64,000 nucleotides of DNA from Kluyvera sichuanensis (GCF_014218705.1 NZ_JABBJF010000001.1:248001-312000); one strand, 5' to 3'; positions 8,500-19,247 are shown, numbered from the stretch's first letter. Numbers and translations: made by a program. Notes: generated by a model not told the origin, from the sequence alone.

Positions 8500-9396
8500 A
8501 TGGTTCAACGTATTACCCTGGCACCACAAGGGCCAGAATTTTCCCGTTTCGTGATGGGCTACTGGCGTCTGATGGAGTGGAACATGACGCCACGTCAGCT
8601 GGTGAGCTTTATTGAAGAGCATCTCGACCTTGGGGTGACGACCGTTGACCACGCCGATATTTATGGTGGCTACGCCTGTGAAGCTGCGTTCGGTGAAGCG
8701 CTGAAGCTGGCGCCGCATCTGCGTGAACGAATGGAGATTGTCACCAAGTGCGGGATCGCCACCACGGCGAAGCCGGAACACGCGCTCGGTCACTATATTA
8801 CCGACCGCAATCACATCATTCATAGCGCCGAACAGTCGCTGCGTAACTTGGCTACCGACGTGCTGGATCTGCTGCTGATCCACCGCCCGGATCCGTTAAT
8901 GGATGCCGATGAAGTGGCGCAGGCGTTTACCGCGCTGCATCAGAGTGGAAAAGTGCGCCATTTCGGCGTCTCCAACTTTACCCCGGCGCAGTTTGCGCTG
9001 TTGCAGTCGCGTCTGCCGTTCACTCTGGCCACGAACCAGGTGGAGATATCGCCAATTCACCAGCCGACCATTCTTGACGGCACGCTGGATCAGCTGCAGC
9101 AGTTGCGTATTCGCCCGATGGCCTGGTCCTGCCTCGGCGGCGGTCGCCTGTTTAATGACGATGAGTTCCAGCCGCTGCGCGATGAGCTGGCGAAGGTGGC
9201 GAATGAACTGAACGCAGGCAGCATTGAGCAGGTGGTGTATGCGTGGGTGATGCGTTTACCGTCGCAGCCGCTGCCGATTATCGGCTCTGGCAAAATCGAA
9301 CGCGTGCGCTCTGCCATTGTCGCCCAGTCTCTGGATATGACGCGTCAGCAGTGGTTCCGCATTCGTAAAGCGGCATTAGGTTACGACGTTCCGTAA
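8500..9396 (+). CDS. ydhF: aldo/keto reductase family oxidoreductase YdhF
   Basis: NADPH-dependent aldo/keto reductase family, 298 aa as in E. coli YdhF. The TIM-barrel pattern includes DHADIYGGY (catalytic Asp/Tyr region), VTKCGI (Lys), LLLIHRPDP (His) and the C-terminal cofactor motif PIIGSGKIERV. ATG at 8500 after gttgaggaag. Physiological substrate unknown. In E. coli sodC follows; here ydhF meets ydhK directly, with about 40 bp between the convergent stops. Confidence 0.93.
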   Translation: MVQRITLAPQGPEFSRFVMGYWRLMEWNMTPRQLVSFIEEHLDLGVTTVDHADIYGGYACEAAFGEALKLAPHLRERMEIVTKCGIATTAKPEHALGHYITDRNHIIHSAEQSLRNLATDVLDLLLIHRPDPLMDADEVAQAFTALHQSGKVRHFGVSNFTPAQFALLQSRLPFTLATNQVEISPIHQPTILDGTLDQLQQLRIRPMAWSCLGGGRLFNDDEFQPLRDELAKVANELNAGSIEQVVYAWVMRLPSQPLPIIGSGKIERVRSAIVAQSLDMTRQQWFRIRKAALGYDVP

Positions 9397-9438
9397 TGTC
9401 ATTTATGCAGGCGGTTTTTGCCGCCTGCATCCTTTCTT

Positions 9439-11463
9439 TTACGCCGGCTGTTCGGTCAGCGTGCCGGGCGGCGGTGCCGTTTCCAGCTGTGAAAGCGAAC
9501 AGTACAGACGCCACAGAATCGAGGCCAGCTCGCGGGCGGCCGGTTGATGGTGGTGGGCCAGGGTGTTACAAATTCGCTGCAGCTCTTCGAGCGTAGTGGC
9601 CAGCGGGCGCTGTTGAACCCCGCGTTCACTCATCACATCCCTCAGCAGACTAATACACATATCGCGTACCTGCGACAGCGGGTCCGAACGGGCTTCCCAG
9701 GCGCGAAGCTGCCAGACTACGTGCGAACAGTTCAGCAGTACCACGCCCCAGCGTAACAGCCAGCGGCGTGCTGGTTCATCCTGGCTGCTGCTGAGCTGGC
9801 TAACATGATGATAAACCAGCGATTCAAATTCATGCTCGCTGTTTGCCGGGTGTCGGCTAAGCTGATCAACAAAGTGACGCCGTAACGCCCGAATATGACG
9901 GCGGCTTTTGCGCGCATCTGAACCGGGAGTCAGCACGGCAAAAGCCAGCCATGCCAGACCAACGCCGATGATTTTGGCCAGGTTATCGTTAAGGAAATCG
10001 CCAAAATTGTAGACTGGCGGATTGGTCACCGCGATAAATGAACCCATAAAGACGATAAGCGACCCCCACAGCCTTGCCTGTTTGGGCATCTGCAGTTTCA
10101 ACAGTTGCATGGTTAGCAACAGCGGGAAGAGAAACAGCATGAACTGCCAGAGATCGCTGATTTGCACCATCAGGCCGAATTTGACGCCAAAGCTGAATAT
10201 CGACAGCAGGATCAAGGTACGCATCAGCAGCGTGAGCGAACTGAACGGTGACGGTACGTTGGAGTAGAGTACACAGCAGATAGCTGCCAGGGTTAAGGCC
10301 GCTGCACCCGATTCCCACTGGGTGCTGATGCTTAGCGCGCCAACGCTGACCAGTGCGAAGAAGGTACGGATGCCGCTCCATGCTGCTTCGGCATGGTCGG
10401 TATGGCGCATCAAGGCGGGGGCGGCTGGCACGGTAAACTCGGTCACCGCGGTCGCGTTTTCCAGCCGCTGGAGCCAGTGGCTGGTGGTGAGATAGAGGCG
10501 GCAGAAGTAGCGTAAACGGTGCCAGAACGCGTGGTGGCGATAATCCTGCGGGTTGCTCGGCGCCAGCGGAGCGATAATTCGCGCGACGGTATAGGCATCG
10601 CAGTCGGGTTTCGCCAGCGCCAGCAACAGTTCTTCCAGCACCGGGCGGATGGTTTGCGGCGCCTCCGGCCAGTTCAGCAGCAGTCGACGTAAGCTTGAGA
10701 TTACGCTAGTCAGTCGTAGCTGTTGGTGCAGTAAATAGTTGAGCAGCGTGTTCTGTCGTCGCAGGCGATAGTGGCTCCAGAAGGCCTGAATGCGCAGCAG
10801 ATTCATCGTCAGAATTTGGCTGATCACGCTCTGGTGCGCAGTGCGGATGGCATCGGTGGTGACCGGTTGCCAGAGCATGTTGGCGTGTTCAAGTAACCGG
10901 GCGTGCATATTTTTAAGCGCCGTCAGCAGGGTACTGCCGTCAGAGGTGCTGGGCAGGATCATCATCATCACCCCGCCGCACAGAATCCCGACAATCACTT
11001 CACACACGCGCGCCTGAGCAATGTCCCAGAGTCGGGTGGCATCCACCACATTGATAATAGGAAACGCGATAATGGCACAGGTGTAGCCCGCCAGCTGAAA
11101 GGCGTAGGCGACGTTGTTGGTGTACATCGCGCAGGCCCAGGTACAGAAAGCCAGCCAGCCGGACATAGCAAACAGGAACAGCCAGGGGTCGGTCAGGGTA
11201 TGCCCGGCTATCAACAGCGCCGCGCAGGCGCCGAGCATACTCCCGGCAACACGCCCGAGGCTTTTACTGATAACACCGCCAACGGTCGGAAAGCTGACCA
11301 CTGCAGCGGAGGTCATCGCCCAGTAAGGTTCATCAAGGTTGAGCCAGTAGGCGATGCTAAGCGCGAGACACATGGCAATGGCGTTGCGCATGGCATAGCG
11401 CCATTGCGGCACGGTCGCTTTAACCCAGGGCAATGACCGCCATGTTAAAGCGGGAAAGATCAT
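9439..11463 (-). CDS. ydhK: FUSC-family efflux permease YdhK
   Basis: Inner-membrane FUSC/aromatic-acid-exporter family protein, 674 aa (E. coli 670). Two blocks of hydrophobic helices (about residues 20-175 and 365-490) are separated and followed by long soluble helical regions. It is the last gene of ydhIJK, and its start overlaps the ydhJ stop by four bases (ATGA), showing translational coupling. It probably forms a tripartite-type efflux system with the fusion protein YdhJ, as AaeB does with AaeA. Substrate unknown. Confidence 0.93.
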   Translation of the reverse strand: MIFPALTWRSLPWVKATVPQWRYAMRNAIAMCLALSIAYWLNLDEPYWAMTSAAVVSFPTVGGVISKSLGRVAGSMLGACAALLIAGHTLTDPWLFLFAMSGWLAFCTWACAMYTNNVAYAFQLAGYTCAIIAFPIINVVDATRLWDIAQARVCEVIVGILCGGVMMMILPSTSDGSTLLTALKNMHARLLEHANMLWQPVTTDAIRTAHQSVISQILTMNLLRIQAFWSHYRLRRQNTLLNYLLHQQLRLTSVISSLRRLLLNWPEAPQTIRPVLEELLLALAKPDCDAYTVARIIAPLAPSNPQDYRHHAFWHRLRYFCRLYLTTSHWLQRLENATAVTEFTVPAAPALMRHTDHAEAAWSGIRTFFALVSVGALSISTQWESGAAALTLAAICCVLYSNVPSPFSSLTLLMRTLILLSIFSFGVKFGLMVQISDLWQFMLFLFPLLLTMQLLKLQMPKQARLWGSLIVFMGSFIAVTNPPVYNFGDFLNDNLAKIIGVGLAWLAFAVLTPGSDARKSRRHIRALRRHFVDQLSRHPANSEHEFESLVYHHVSQLSSSQDEPARRWLLRWGVVLLNCSHVVWQLRAWEARSDPLSQVRDMCISLLRDVMSERGVQQRPLATTLEELQRICNTLAHHHQPAARELASILWRLYCSLSQLETAPPPGTLTEQPA

Positions 11464-12320
11464 TGCTTCCCACCGGCTATAGAGACGGTGCAGGTGGTAC
11501 CGGCAACCAGCACGGTATCTGCTGGCAGCGCGTCTAATTCAATGCGTACCGGCACACGCTGTGCCAGACGCACCCATGGGATGGTCGGCTTGATATCGGC
11601 AACGAGCTTGCCGTCTGTTGCCAGACTCTGGTCGTGAATGGCACGGCCGATGCTGGATACGTGACCCTGTAACTTTTTATCGTCACTGTAGAGGACGACA
11701 TCGGCGCGGTCGCCTTCGCGGATGTGGCGCAGTTTGGTCTCTTCGAAGTAGCCGACCACGTAGAAGGAGTGGCTGTCGATCAGCGCAAAGACCGGCTGTC
11801 CGACGGCGGCATAGTTGCCGATGCGGGTTGAGAGGTTGGTGACCCAACCGTCGACCGGTGCTTTTACGTTGGTTTGAGCCAGCTGCCAGCGGGCATGTTC
11901 GCGCTCGGCTTTGGCGGCATCAAAGTTGGCCTGCGCTGCTTTCAGCGTCATGTTGGCCGTGTCGAGGTCTTCGGCGGAGATAAAGTTCTGCGATAGCCCC
12001 CGGCGACGCTCCACTTCATGGCTGGCGCGCGAGAGGTCGGACTGAGCCTTAGCAAGCTTCGCATCGGCATTCATCTCGGCAATTTTCCACGGCGTTGGGT
12101 CAATCTGGAACAGCACGTCACCGGCGTGGACAAACTGGTTGTCCTTTACGTTGAGGGTCAGAATACTGCCAGAAACCTGTGGGGTAATATCAACCTGTTC
12201 GGCGCGAATTTTGCCGTCGCGCGTCCACGGCGACTGCATGTAGTAGTTCCAGACCAGCCAGCAGGCGATGATAGCCAGGGCCGCGATGAACAGCGTTGAG
12301 AAGTATTTTAATTTTTTCAT
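11460..12320 (-). CDS. ydhJ: HlyD-type membrane fusion protein YdhJ
   Basis: Periplasmic adaptor of the HlyD/AaeA type, 286 aa. One N-terminal membrane anchor (about residues 7-25) is followed by the split biotinyl-lipoyl domain ([29 protein letters not shown]), a coiled coil at about residues 85-140, and the second lipoyl half [10 protein letters not shown]. It links the FUSC pump YdhK to an outer-membrane channel. It lies between ydhI (9-bp gap) and ydhK (overlap). Confidence 0.93.
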   Translation of the reverse strand: MKKLKYFSTLFIAALAIIACWLVWNYYMQSPWTRDGKIRAEQVDITPQVSGSILTLNVKDNQFVHAGDVLFQIDPTPWKIAEMNADAKLAKAQSDLSRASHEVERRRGLSQNFISAEDLDTANMTLKAAQANFDAAKAEREHARWQLAQTNVKAPVDGWVTNLSTRIGNYAAVGQPVFALIDSHSFYVVGYFEETKLRHIREGDRADVVLYSDDKKLQGHVSSIGRAIHDQSLATDGKLVADIKPTIPWVRLAQRVPVRIELDALPADTVLVAGTTCTVSIAGGKQ

Positions 12321-12329
12321 TGAGTTACA

Positions 12330-12566
12330 TCACCACCAAACCAGTATCATCAGCGCCATACACACTGAAAGCGCAAAGAAAGAGAGATCCATCAATAGCG
12401 GGTGCCAGATATCACCGGCATACATCCAATCGCGCAATAAACGGTGAATTATTAACCAGAACAGGAAGCCCAGCAGGACGGCTTTAAATACAGGGGGAAA
12501 ATAAATAGAAGCACCAACCACAAGGTCTTGCAGCGGGACTCCTGGAATGTGGAAAATAGACTTCAC
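12330..12566 (-). CDS. ydhI: DUF1656 small membrane protein YdhI
   Basis: A 78-aa DUF1656 protein with two transmembrane helices, the usual first gene of AaeX/YdhI-type efflux operons. The GTG start at 12564-12566 has aaggat upstream at good spacing and gives the E. coli length; a TTG two codons upstream is too close to the ribosome-binding site. Contains the family motif [15 protein letters not shown]. Divergent from slyA. Confidence 0.9.
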   Translation of the reverse strand: MKSIFHIPGVPLQDLVVGASIYFPPVFKAVLLGFLFWLIIHRLLRDWMYAGDIWHPLLMDLSFFALSVCMALMILVWW

Positions 12567-12708
12567 AAGCAAAAATCCTTTGCAATTGAAGAGTTATGGC
12601 TCGATAGTGTGTCGTGTTTTGACATACATTCACATCATTTGAAACAGTGTAACTCACGGATCTGGTTTGCGTGCACGTGGCAATTCATTTGTTTTGCTAA
12701 TTTAAATA

Positions 12709-12736
12709 CTGCACACTATTCTAAAATCAGTATAAT
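12709..12736 (+). promoter_or_regulatory. slyA promoter candidate
   Basis: A perfect -10 hexamer TATAAT at 12731-12736, with a weak -35-like CTGCAC at 12709-12714 and a 16-bp spacer, directly upstream of the SlyA box and slyA start. Inference from sequence only. Confidence 0.5.
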
Positions 12737-12739
12737 AAC

Positions 12740-12751
12740 TTAGCAAGCTAA
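12740..12751. promoter_or_regulatory. SlyA box (autoregulation)
   Basis: TTAGCAAGCTAA, identical to the published SlyA consensus palindrome. It lies 10 bp before the slyA start and just downstream of its -10, the expected place for autorepression. It may also affect divergent ydhIJK. Confidence 0.85.
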
Positions 12752-12761
12752 TTATAAGGAG

Positions 12762-13202
12762 ATGAAATTGGAATCGCCATTAGGTTCTGATCTGGCACGG
12801 TTGGTGCGCATTTGGCGTGCTTTGATTGACCATCGCCTCAAACCTCTGGAACTCACGCAGACTCACTGGGTCACGCTGCATAATATTCATCAGCTGCCGC
12901 CCGAACAGTCGCAAATCCAACTGGCAAAGGCGATCGGCATCGAGCAGCCGTCTTTAGTTCGTACTCTGGATCAGCTGGAAGAGAAGGGACTGATCTCTCG
13001 CCAGACCTGTGCGAATGACCGCCGTGCTAAACGCATTAAGTTGACTGAGAAAGCAGAACCGCTGATCCAGGAGATGGAAGCGGTCATCAGCCACACGCGC
13101 GGTGATATCCTGTCGGGGATCTCCGCCGAGGAGCTGGGGATATTGACCACGCTGATCCGCAAACTGGAGCAGAATATCATTGAGCTGCAATCGCGCGATT
13201 GA
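12762..13202 (+). CDS. slyA: MarR-family transcriptional regulator SlyA
   Basis: Winged-helix MarR-family dimer, 146 aa. It starts [20 protein letters not shown], the SlyA signature, with the recognition helix around [17 protein letters not shown] and the wing [10 protein letters not shown]. SlyA counteracts H-NS silencing and responds to small aromatic carboxylates. The start is an ATG with aagga upstream. Divergent from ydhIJK, which E. coli and Salmonella SlyA regulate. Confidence 0.96.
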   Translation: MKLESPLGSDLARLVRIWRALIDHRLKPLELTQTHWVTLHNIHQLPPEQSQIQLAKAIGIEQPSLVRTLDQLEEKGLISRQTCANDRRAKRIKLTEKAEPLIQEMEAVISHTRGDILSGISAEELGILTTLIRKLEQNIIELQSRD

Positions 13203-13215
13203 TACTCATTGATAC

Positions 13216-13250
13216 TCAAAAAAACCCGCGATAGTCGCGGGTTTTTTTTC
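13216..13250. terminator. bidirectional terminator slyA / GGDEF gene
   Basis: Stem ACCCGCGA/TCGCGGGT with a TAG loop, flanked by an A-run and a run of eight Ts. Lies between the convergent slyA and diguanylate cyclase genes. Confidence 0.92.
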
Positions 13251-13257
13251 ACCTCTC

Positions 13258-14616
13258 TTATTCCCAGACCATTACGCGGTTTCTGCCCGCCGCTTTGGCG
13301 CGGTACATCGCTTCATCCGCACGTCTGACGCACTCTTCTACCGGCACCGATAAATCGACGGCGGTGAAAACGCCCATGCTGATGGTGATAGACTCTGGCA
13401 GCTGCGCATGGCTGCTTTCGGCATTATGCTGGCTGATTGCCAGACGAATACGCTCGGCAATCGTTCGCGCCACCTCGGGAGAGGTGTTAACCAGCAGCAG
13501 AGCAAATTCTTCGCCACCGATGCGGGCGGCAACGTCGTTTTGCCGCACCGAATCCTGCAGGACTTTCGCCACGAACTGAATCACCTTGTCGCCCTGCAGG
13601 TGCCCATATTTGTCATTGATACGCTTAAAGTGGTCCAGATCGCTGACAATCACCGATACCGGTTGACCATCGGCAATAGTAGGCAACAGTGCGGTAAACG
13701 AGTCGTAGAAATAGCTGCGATTGTACAGTCGTGTTAATGGATCGCGGATAGAGTTCTGGTATGAGTCATGGTATTTCGCATTGGACTGGCGATAGAGCGT
13801 GAACACGTCGCAAAACAGCACAAAGATAAGGAACAGAGTGGAGATGGTTTCGAACAGGCGCGCCTGATACCAGCTGTAGCTGGCGGTCTCCTGGCCGGTC
13901 ATCAGGACAAACAGCGTGAAGATATAGCAGGCGCAGAAGAAGGCCCCGCTGTACCAGAATATATTGCGCAGTTGCGTTGTAATCAGAATGGTGAAAAGCG
14001 TTATCCCCCAAAGACCAAACAATATCCAGCTGATAATTCCTTGCCAGACGTCAGTATATTTAAAGGTAAGATTATCAATAAAGGCAACGCTGAGTAACGG
14101 ATCGTTGCTGGAATATAGCCAGGCCAATTCCATAATGCAGGCGCAGAAAATAACGATGCCGCTGAGAATGAAAAAATGAATTTTGCGGGTGTGCATCTCA
14201 CGCAGTTTAAATGCGTAGAGAATGACGGCGGTCATAAAGAGTAGCGCCATTAATATATTACGGAATACGTAAAAGATCAGGGCATCATTATAATTTGCGA
14301 TATTCACGCCGCCGCAGAGGAACCAATCCGGATAACTCTTCAGCGTTCCCAGCATCAGCAATGCAGAGCTAGCAAAGGCGCAGGCGATGGGCATAAGGTA
14401 GAGACGACGTTTATCACACAAATACTTCATGACCATGAACACGGCGATCATGGTGTGAAAAACCATGAGAAAAATCGTCAGCGTTGGGAACAATATCGGC
14501 GCAATAGACGGAACGTTGCTGATAAACGCGTTCGAGAAATGATTCAGAACAAGCGTGCCAATAAGAGTGATGGTCAGATAAATCAAAAAGCACTGTAGCG
14601 GGAATTTTAGCAGCAT
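13258..14616 (-). CDS. membrane-bound diguanylate cyclase (GGDEF)
   Basis: Probable c-di-GMP synthase, 452 aa. The N-terminal half has about eight hydrophobic segments forming an uncharacterised membrane sensor domain (roughly residues 5-270). A GGDEF domain follows, starting DPLTRLYNRSYF. The active-site signature is GGEEF at residues 367-371, a functional variant. An allosteric inhibition-site RxxD (RQND) sits five residues upstream, so both catalysis and product feedback look intact. ATG at 14614-14616 chosen for its aggaca ribosome-binding site; an in-frame extension upstream lacks one. K-12 has no gene here, so it is an insertion between slyA and slyB. Confidence 0.88.
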   Translation of the reverse strand: MLLKFPLQCFLIYLTITLIGTLVLNHFSNAFISNVPSIAPILFPTLTIFLMVFHTMIAVFMVMKYLCDKRRLYLMPIACAFASSALLMLGTLKSYPDWFLCGGVNIANYNDALIFYVFRNILMALLFMTAVILYAFKLREMHTRKIHFFILSGIVIFCACIMELAWLYSSNDPLLSVAFIDNLTFKYTDVWQGIISWILFGLWGITLFTILITTQLRNIFWYSGAFFCACYIFTLFVLMTGQETASYSWYQARLFETISTLFLIFVLFCDVFTLYRQSNAKYHDSYQNSIRDPLTRLYNRSYFYDSFTALLPTIADGQPVSVIVSDLDHFKRINDKYGHLQGDKVIQFVAKVLQDSVRQNDVAARIGGEEFALLLVNTSPEVARTIAERIRLAISQHNAESSHAQLPESITISMGVFTAVDLSVPVEECVRRADEAMYRAKAAGRNRVMVWE

Positions 14617-14849
14617 ATATGTGTCCTGTGTACGCAACGCCGGGCATGCAACGGGCATCCAGCCCTATACGCAGGGAGTGTAATAGATAAACTGTCAGTA
14701 AATATTGTCCACGCGCAAATAATACATAAGCTAAATGTCAATTATGCATTCATGGTATGAATTAATTGTTTATTTGAAATAAGTATTAGAAATAATACTG
14801 AGTGGTGGAAAGGTACGTGGCCGTAGCGGCCACGTACGCAAAGTGAGGT

Positions 14850-15317
14850 TTAACGCGGGGAAACGGTAACCTGGCTGCCGTTGCTTGCCATCACGACACG
14901 CTGGCCAGCTGAGAAGCGGGTATCGCCCTGTTTCTGCACCACCATAATGGTGTTACCGTCATCTTTACGAATTTCCAGCTCAACGCCCTGGGTTTTATTC
15001 ATCGCACCCTGAACGCCTTGACCTGCTACGCCACCTGCCACGGCACCCGCCGCAGTCGCCAGGGAACGACCGGTGCCGCCACCGATAGTGTTACCCAGGA
15101 AGCCACCCAGAACTGCACCGCCGATGGCGCCGATAACGTTGTTATCGTCGCCGCCCTGAATTTGAACAGGGCGTACGTGGACGATGGTACCGTAGGTCAC
15201 GTTCTGGACCTGTTTCGCTTCGGATGCCGAGTAAACATCGCCTGACAACCCGCTGTTGCTGACACATCCGGCCAGGGATAAACCAATCATTGAAACAGCC
15301 AATACGCGTAACATCAT
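14850..15317 (-). CDS. slyB: outer-membrane lipoprotein SlyB
   Basis: Lipoprotein of 155 aa, same length as E. coli SlyB. Signal peptide with lipobox LAGC (Cys18). A glycine-zipper region follows (GAIGGAVLGGFLGNTIGGGTG). SlyB forms stabilising rings around outer-membrane proteins under envelope stress and belongs to the PhoPQ regulon. The first of two adjacent ATGs (15315-15317) follows ggagattcat. A PhoP-box candidate with well-spaced -10 lies upstream. Confidence 0.95.
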   Translation of the reverse strand: MMLRVLAVSMIGLSLAGCVSNSGLSGDVYSASEAKQVQNVTYGTIVHVRPVQIQGGDDNNVIGAIGGAVLGGFLGNTIGGGTGRSLATAAGAVAGGVAGQGVQGAMNKTQGVELEIRKDDGNTIMVVQKQGDTRFSAGQRVVMASNGSQVTVSPR

Positions 15318-15423
15318 TTTATGAATCTCCAGTTCACTCAGAATCGCTCTTGTGAGCATCCGTACTAAACGATTATATGGTATTTGATTCGAGCGGTCAT
15401 ATATTCCGCATTTATTATTAATA

Positions 15424-15458
15424 AGAATAATCCATAATGGCTTAACCAACGTTAAACG
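15424..15458 (-). promoter_or_regulatory. PhoP box and -10 of slyB (candidate)
   Basis: On the minus strand CGTTTA-ACGTT-GGTTAA is a direct repeat with 5-bp spacing, like the PhoP consensus (T/G)GTTTA-N5-(T/G)GTTTA. A TATTCT -10 follows 12 bp later (15424-15429), the spacing typical of PhoP-activated promoters. slyB is a known PhoP target in E. coli and Salmonella. Confidence 0.65.
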
Positions 15459-15579
15459 CAAGGGAAACTACCGGGCGGGTCGATGGTAGGTATATTGTTA
15501 AAAAGTATTATCAGTTAATAGCATTAAGTGTCACTTTATGATTGAGTGTTGACTTTGCAAAGATGACTAAGGACGGCGT

Positions 15580-16704
15580 ATGAAATCCGGGCGATATATT
15601 GGCGTGATGTCGGGAACCAGCCTTGACGGCGTGGACGTAGTGCTCGCGGCCATTGATGAAAGCCGCGTAGCCCAGCTTGCCAGCCTTACCTGGCCAATAC
15701 CGGTAGCCCTAAAAGAGGCCGTGCTCGCCATCTGCCAGGGGCAGGCGCTGACGCTTTCGCAACTCGGCCAGCTCGACAATCGGCTGGGGACTTTGTTTGC
15801 TGAAGCAGTTATCGCGCTAATGTCTCAGGAGCATCTTGAGGCGCACGATATCGTCGCCATCGGCTGCCATGGGCAAACGGTATGGCATGAGCCGACGGGC
15901 GCTGCACCGCACACGATGCAGATTGGCGACAACAATATTATCGCCGCCCGCACCGGCGTGAGCGTAGTGGGGGATTTCCGCCGCCGCGACATGGCGCTGG
16001 GTGGGCAGGGCGCGCCGCTGGTGCCCGCTTTTCACCAGGCGCTGCTGGCGCATCCTGATGAACGTCGGATGATCCTCAACATCGGCGGTATTGCCAACCT
16101 CTCTTTACTGGTTCCTGGCATGCCGGTGCGCGGTTTTGATACCGGCCCGGGTAATATGCTGATGGATGCGTGGATCTGGCGCAGCCAGGGCAAACCATAC
16201 GACAAAGACGCCGAGTGGGCCAGCGAAGGCAAGGTTATCCTGCCGATGCTGCAGGATATGCTGAGCGACCCATACTTCTCAGCGCCAGCGCCAAAAAGCA
16301 CCGGGCGGGAGTACTTTAACTACGGCTGGCTGGCGCAGTTCCTGGCGCGCTATCCGGGCCTGCGTCCGCAGGACGTACAAGCGACGCTGACTGAACTGAC
16401 CGCCGTGACCATCAGCGAACAGGTGATGTTGAGCGGCGGATGCGAACGTCTGCTGGTCTGCGGCGGTGGCAGCCGTAATCCGTTGGTGATGGCGCGTCTG
16501 GCCGGCCTGCTTGCCGGAACGGAAGTGGCGAGCACCGATGCTTACGGGATCAGCGGTGACGATATGGAAGCGCTGGCATTTGCCTGGCTTGCCTGGCGAA
16601 CCGTCGCCGGACTGCCGGGTAACCTACCGTCTGTGACCGGTGCTTCGGAGGCGACCGTGCTAGGGGCTATTTATCCAGCAAATCCGCAGCATAATCAGAG
16701 TTAA
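15580..16704 (+). CDS. anmK: anhydro-N-acetylmuramic acid kinase AnmK
   Basis: Phosphorylates and opens 1,6-anhydro-MurNAc to MurNAc-6-phosphate in peptidoglycan recycling. 374 aa. The phosphate-binding start [14 protein letters not shown], the central NIGGIANLS and FDTGPGN motifs and the C-terminal GGGSRNP loop mark the ASKHA-fold AnmK family. Divergent from slyB, followed by mliC. Confidence 0.97.
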   Translation: MKSGRYIGVMSGTSLDGVDVVLAAIDESRVAQLASLTWPIPVALKEAVLAICQGQALTLSQLGQLDNRLGTLFAEAVIALMSQEHLEAHDIVAIGCHGQTVWHEPTGAAPHTMQIGDNNIIAARTGVSVVGDFRRRDMALGGQGAPLVPAFHQALLAHPDERRMILNIGGIANLSLLVPGMPVRGFDTGPGNMLMDAWIWRSQGKPYDKDAEWASEGKVILPMLQDMLSDPYFSAPAPKSTGREYFNYGWLAQFLARYPGLRPQDVQATLTELTAVTISEQVMLSGGCERLLVCGGGSRNPLVMARLAGLLAGTEVASTDAYGISGDDMEALAFAWLAWRTVAGLPGNLPSVTGASEATVLGAIYPANPQHNQS

Positions 16705-16797
16705 CTGACATCTTCTTTTACAGTGGGCCGGTAGACTTAACTTGAACGGGAGTGTGAGAATCACTCCTTGACCAGGAATGTCGGAAGGCCCAAAACA

Positions 16798-17121
16798 ATG
16801 AAAAAGCTACTTATCGCTGTTCTCCCTTTTATGCTCGCTGGCTGCAGTGCGTACAATCAGTTTATGGAACGCATGCAGACCGACACGCTGGAATACCAGT
16901 GTGAGGAAAAACCGCTGACCGTGCATCTTAACAATCAGCGCCAACAGGTGAATTTTATCTATGACAACCAGCAGCTGAATCTCCAGCAGGGGATCTCCGC
17001 GTCGGGCGCTCGCTATACCGACGGGATCTACGTGTTCTGGTCTAAGGGTAACGAAGCAACCGTCTACAAACGCGATCACATCGTGTTGAATAACTGCCAG
17101 TTACAAAACCCCAAGCGTTGA
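16798..17121 (+). CDS. mliC: membrane-bound lysozyme inhibitor MliC
   Basis: Outer-membrane lipoprotein inhibitor of c-type lysozyme, 107 aa. Lipobox LAGC with Cys16, then the MliC fold with the conserved [15 protein letters not shown] segment and Cys pair (YQCEE...LNNCQ). The start at 16798 is taken because it begins the signal peptide directly; an in-frame ATG ten codons upstream is less plausible. Same position as E. coli ydhA/mliC, between anmK and pdxH. Confidence 0.93.
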   Translation: MKKLLIAVLPFMLAGCSAYNQFMERMQTDTLEYQCEEKPLTVHLNNQRQQVNFIYDNQQLNLQQGISASGARYTDGIYVFWSKGNEATVYKRDHIVLNNCQLQNPKR

Positions 17122-17178
17122 GATTTTCAGGCGGGCGGCGCACAATAACGCCACCCGTTGACTACTCTCTTAAACGCC

Positions 17179-17835
17179 ATGTCTGATAACGACGATCTGC
17201 AACAAATCGCGCATCTGCGCCGTGAGTACACCCGTGGCGGTCTGCGTCGCCACGACCTTCCTGCTGAACCGCTGCCCTTGTTCGAACGTTGGTTACGCCA
17301 GGCATGTGATGCCAGACTGGCCGACCCTACGGCGATGGTGGTTGCCACGGTTGATGAAAACGGTCAGCCGTATCAGCGTATCGTTCTGCTCAAGCACTAT
17401 GATGAGAAAGGGCTGGTCTTCTATACCAACCTGGGTAGCCGTAAGGCGCATCAGCTGGAGAACAATCCGCGCATCAGCCTGCTGTTCCCGTGGCATATGC
17501 TGGAGCGGCAGGTGATGGTTATCGGCAAGGCTGAACGTCTGTCGACCCTCGAAGTGGTGAAGTATTTCCACAGCCGCCCGCGCGACAGCCAAATTGGCGC
17601 TTGGGTATCTAAGCAGTCCAGCCGCATCTCCGCGCGCGGTATCCTCGAAAGCAAGTTCATGGAACTGAAACAGAAATTCCAGCAGGGTGAAGTCCCGCTG
17701 CCAAGTTTCTGGGGCGGTTTCCGCGTTTCTATTGAGCAGATGGAGTTCTGGCAGGGCGGTGAACATCGTCTGCACGATCGTTTTTTATACCAGCGCGACG
17801 CGGATGCCTGGAAAATCGACCGTCTGGCACCGTAA
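17179..17835 (+). CDS. pdxH: pyridoxamine 5'-phosphate oxidase
   Basis: FMN enzyme oxidising PNP/PMP to pyridoxal 5'-phosphate, the last step and salvage step of vitamin B6 synthesis. 218 aa as in E. coli, starting [22 protein letters not shown]. The C-terminal PNPOx dimerisation motif [18 protein letters not shown]...RLHDRF is intact. ATG at 17179 has only a weak ribosome-binding site. Confidence 0.97.
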   Translation: MSDNDDLQQIAHLRREYTRGGLRRHDLPAEPLPLFERWLRQACDARLADPTAMVVATVDENGQPYQRIVLLKHYDEKGLVFYTNLGSRKAHQLENNPRISLLFPWHMLERQVMVIGKAERLSTLEVVKYFHSRPRDSQIGAWVSKQSSRISARGILESKFMELKQKFQQGEVPLPSFWGGFRVSIEQMEFWQGGEHRLHDRFLYQRDADAWKIDRLAP

Positions 17836-17855
17836 TCCCTGAAATTTGTTGTGTT

Positions 17856-17884
17856 AAGCGCTAGCGCTGAGTGCGCCAGCGCTT
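17856..17884 (+). terminator. hairpin between pdxH and tyrS
   Basis: AAGCGCT/AGCGCTT arms, extended inward by GCGC/GCGC pairs, then TTTATTC. A weak terminator or attenuator; pdxH-tyrS read-through is plausible. Confidence 0.5.
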
Positions 17885-17960
17885 TATTCTATAGAGCTTT
17901 CGCGTCTGGCGAAAAGTCGTGTACCGGCAAAGGTGCAGTCGTATATAGATGGAGAATTTG

Positions 17961-19235
17961 ATGGCAAGCAGTAACTTGATTAAACAACTGCAAGAGCGGG
18001 GGCTAGTCGCCCAGGTAACGGACGAGGTAGCGTTAGCAGAGCGACTGGCGCAAGGCCCGATCGCGCTCTATTGCGGCTTCGACCCTACCGCCGACAGCTT
18101 GCATTTGGGGCATCTTGTTCCTTTGTTATGCCTGAAACGCTTCCAGGAGGCAGGGCATAAGCCTGTTGCACTGGTCGGTGGCGCAACCGGTCTGATTGGC
18201 GACCCAAGCTTTAAAGCGGCCGAGCGTAAACTGAATACCGAAGATACCGTGCAGGAGTGGGTGGATAAAATCCGCAAACAGGTGGCACCGTTCCTCGATT
18301 TCGACTGCGGCGACAATTCGGCTATCGCGGCCAACAACTATGATTGGTTCGGCGGCATGAACGTGCTGACCTTCCTGCGTGATATCGGTAAACACTTCTC
18401 TGTTAACCAGATGATTAACAAAGAAGCGGTGAAACAGCGTCTTAACCGTGACGATCAGGGCATCTCTTTCACCGAGTTTTCCTACAACCTGCTGCAGGGC
18501 TATGACTTTGCCTGCCTGAACAAACTGCACGGCGTTGCGCTGCAGATTGGTGGTTCCGACCAGTGGGGTAACATTACCTCCGGTATCGACCTGACCCGTC
18601 GTCTGCACCAGAACCAGGTATTCGGCCTGACCGTTCCGCTGATCACCAAAGCGGATGGCACCAAATTCGGTAAGACCGAAGGCGGTGCAGTCTGGCTGGA
18701 TCCGAAGAAAACCAGCCCGTACAAATTCTACCAGTTCTGGATCAACACCGCGGATGCCGACGTTTATCGCTTCCTGAAGTTCTTCACCTTTATGGACATT
18801 GAAGAGATCAATGCGCTGGAAGAAGAAGATAAGAACAGCGGTAAAGCTCCTCGCGCCCAGTACGTACTGGCCGAGCAGGTGACCCGTCTGGTGCACGGTG
18901 AAGAAGGTCTGGTGGCGGCAAAACGCATCACCGATAGCCTGTTCAGCGGTTCACTGAGCGCGCTGAGCGAAGAAGACTTCGAGCAGCTGGCGCAGGACGG
19001 TGTGCCGATGGTTGAGATGGATAAAGGGGCTGACCTGATGCAGGCGCTGGTGGACTCCGAGCTGCAGCCGTCTCGCGGCCAGGCGCGTAAAACCATCGCC
19101 TCCAACGCGGTCACCATCAACGGTGAAAAACAGGCTGACCCGGAATATTTCTTCCAGGAAAGCGATATTCTCTTCGGTCGTTACACCCTGTTACGCCGTG
19201 GTAAGAAAAATTACTGTTTGATCTGCTGGAAGTAA
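17961..19235 (+). CDS. tyrS: tyrosyl-tRNA synthetase
   Basis: Class I aminoacyl-tRNA synthetase charging tRNA-Tyr, 424 aa as in E. coli. The HIGH-type motif is HLGH ([11 protein letters not shown]) and the KMSKS-type loop is [10 protein letters not shown]-terminal S4-like RNA-binding domain begins around residue 360. Start at 17961 ([14 protein letters not shown]) after ggagaattt; the in-frame ATG 4 codons earlier leaves no ribosome-binding site. Confidence 0.98.
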   Translation: MASSNLIKQLQERGLVAQVTDEVALAERLAQGPIALYCGFDPTADSLHLGHLVPLLCLKRFQEAGHKPVALVGGATGLIGDPSFKAAERKLNTEDTVQEWVDKIRKQVAPFLDFDCGDNSAIAANNYDWFGGMNVLTFLRDIGKHFSVNQMINKEAVKQRLNRDDQGISFTEFSYNLLQGYDFACLNKLHGVALQIGGSDQWGNITSGIDLTRRLHQNQVFGLTVPLITKADGTKFGKTEGGAVWLDPKKTSPYKFYQFWINTADADVYRFLKFFTFMDIEEINALEEEDKNSGKAPRAQYVLAEQVTRLVHGEEGLVAAKRITDSLFSGSLSALSEEDFEQLAQDGVPMVEMDKGADLMQALVDSELQPSRGQARKTIASNAVTINGEKQADPEYFFQESDILFGRYTLLRRGKKNYCLICWK

Positions 19236-19247
19236 TATTCCGAAACG

